A stretch of DNA of 64,000 nucleotides from Wenjunlia tyrosinilytica. GTDB taxonomy: Bacteria; Actinomycetota; Actinomycetes; Streptomycetales; Streptomycetaceae. The position numbers and the translations under genes were made by a program. Where the stretch lies: contig NZ_BMMS01000017.1 in the NCBI RefSeq assembly GCF_014646055.1, forward strand, positions 50,453 to 114,452, written 5' to 3'. The notes beneath the pieces were generated by a model. The model ran no database searches, was not told the origin of the DNA, and saw only the letters and a list, made by a program, of their open reading frames with translations. Below, in pieces: positions 63,577-64,000 of this stretch; positions within the stretch are counted from its first letter, which is position 1, and the number at the start of each line of letters is the position of its first letter.

Positions 63577-63996
63577 TCAGCCGGAGGAGGACTTCTTGGC
63601 GGACGACTTCTTTGCTGCCGCCTTCTTTGCTGCCGCCTTCCTATCGGACGACTTCTTGGCGGACGACTTCTTTGCTGCAGCCTTCTTTGCTGCCGCCTTC
63701 CTATCGGACGACTTCTTGGCGGTCGGCTTCTTGGCTGCAGCCTTCTTTGCTGCCGCCTTCTTGTCGGACATCTTCTTCGCGGATGCCTCCTTGACCGCGG
63801 CCTTCCTTGCTGCGGCCTTCTTTGCTGCCGCTTTCTTCTTCGACTTCGATTCGGCCGCCTTGGCAGGCGTCTTCTTGGCGTAGGTCTTCTTCGCCGTCAC
63901 CTCATCGGCTTGCGCTCCCTGGGACGGCGCAAAAAGATCGTTGAAATCGCTGTATGAGATTTCATGCGCAAGCTCATCCCCCTGCAGGGGCGCCAC
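63577..63996 (-). CDS. Lys/Ala-rich repeat protein, histone H1-like tail (possibly partial)
   Basis: The frame encodes 139 residues: an acidic N-terminal piece ([19 protein letters not shown]) and a tail of [14 protein letters not shown] units that would bind DNA or RNA through charge. The frame remains open at the window edge, so the GTG at 63996 may not be the true start. The tail is built from 60-bp tandem repeats. Such tails occur in bacterial H1-like and HupS-like nucleoid proteins; no HU domain is visible here. Confidence 0.65.
   Translation of the reverse strand: MAPLQGDELAHEISYSDFNDLFAPSQGAQADEVTAKKTYAKKTPAKAAESKSKKKAAAKKAAARKAAVKEASAKKMSDKKAAAKKAAAKKPTAKKSSDRKAAAKKAAAKKSSAKKSSDRKAAAKKAAAKKSSAKKSSSG
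63601..63780. repeat. 60-bp tandem repeats
   Basis: Three consecutive 60-bp units start at 63601, 63661 and 63721. The first two differ at one base; the third is more diverged and a fourth, weaker copy follows. Each encodes 20 residues of the Lys/Ala-rich tail. Confidence 0.85.
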
Positions 63997-64000
63997 AAAG

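Overview
The window is very GC-rich DNA with strong third-position GC, frequent GTG and TTG starts, ATGA/GTGA gene overlaps, and families typical of Streptomyces (DGPF/ECF42 pair, DmdR-type iron boxes, AfsR/SARP remnant, PucR regulators, DUF2637). It is best read as a chromosomal accessory region of a Streptomyces. No rRNA, tRNA, CRISPR array or intact mobile element is visible.

Region 1 (1-8.1 kb) is a mosaic of small units: a divergent peroxiredoxin/TetR pair with palindromic operators, a decayed wax-ester-synthase-like fragment, a secreted lectin-like protein, a DGPF-ECF42 pair, a rifampicin monooxygenase (Rox) preceded by a Rifamycin-Associated Element, and a Rieske oxygenase. An LCP (cell-wall glycopolymer ligase) gene follows at 8.5-10 kb.

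Region 2 (10.1-19.1 kb, minus strand) is the main find. Two KAS-III proteins, an OleC/LstC-type beta-lactone synthetase, an OleD/LstD-type reductase, a GNAT acetyltransferase and a C-A-T NRPS follow the gene order of the lipstatin (lst) operon. There is no OleB decarboxylase. The NRPS code reads as Asn, and an acetyltransferase sits where lipstatin has a formyltransferase. This matches the known structure of esterastin, the N-acetyl-asparagine ester analogue of lipstatin. It is predicted to be an esterastin-type lipase-inhibitor cluster. A wrecked AfsR/SARP gene and a pseudokinase lie just beyond it (20.7-24.4 kb).

Region 3 (24.5-41.4 kb) is an iron-controlled NIS-siderophore locus. Eight overlapping genes (PLP decarboxylase, diaminobutyrate aminotransferase and decarboxylase, two IucA/IucC synthetases, N-hydroxylase, MFS exporter, glutamine-synthetase-like ligase) are followed by a convergent ferric-siderophore ABC importer. 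Three iron boxes head the transcripts. A 1,3-diaminopropane/citrate hydroxamate scaffold is predicted, with unusual extra enzymes and no acetyltransferase.

Region 4 (41.5-56.5 kb) is a catabolic island around a PucR-type regulator. One arm holds a sugar ABC importer, LVIVD protein, FAD oxidase and ETF; the other holds a DHDPS-fold aldolase, an SDR, a 6PGDH-like dehydrogenase and a PRISE-type enone reductase. The substrate is unknown.

Region 5 (57-64 kb) holds a DUF2637 membrane protein, an orphan membrane protein, a TetR/hydrolase pair with the operator inside the promoter spacer, a DUF1330/AraC pair, a VOC protein and a Lys/Ala-rich repeat protein at the window edge.
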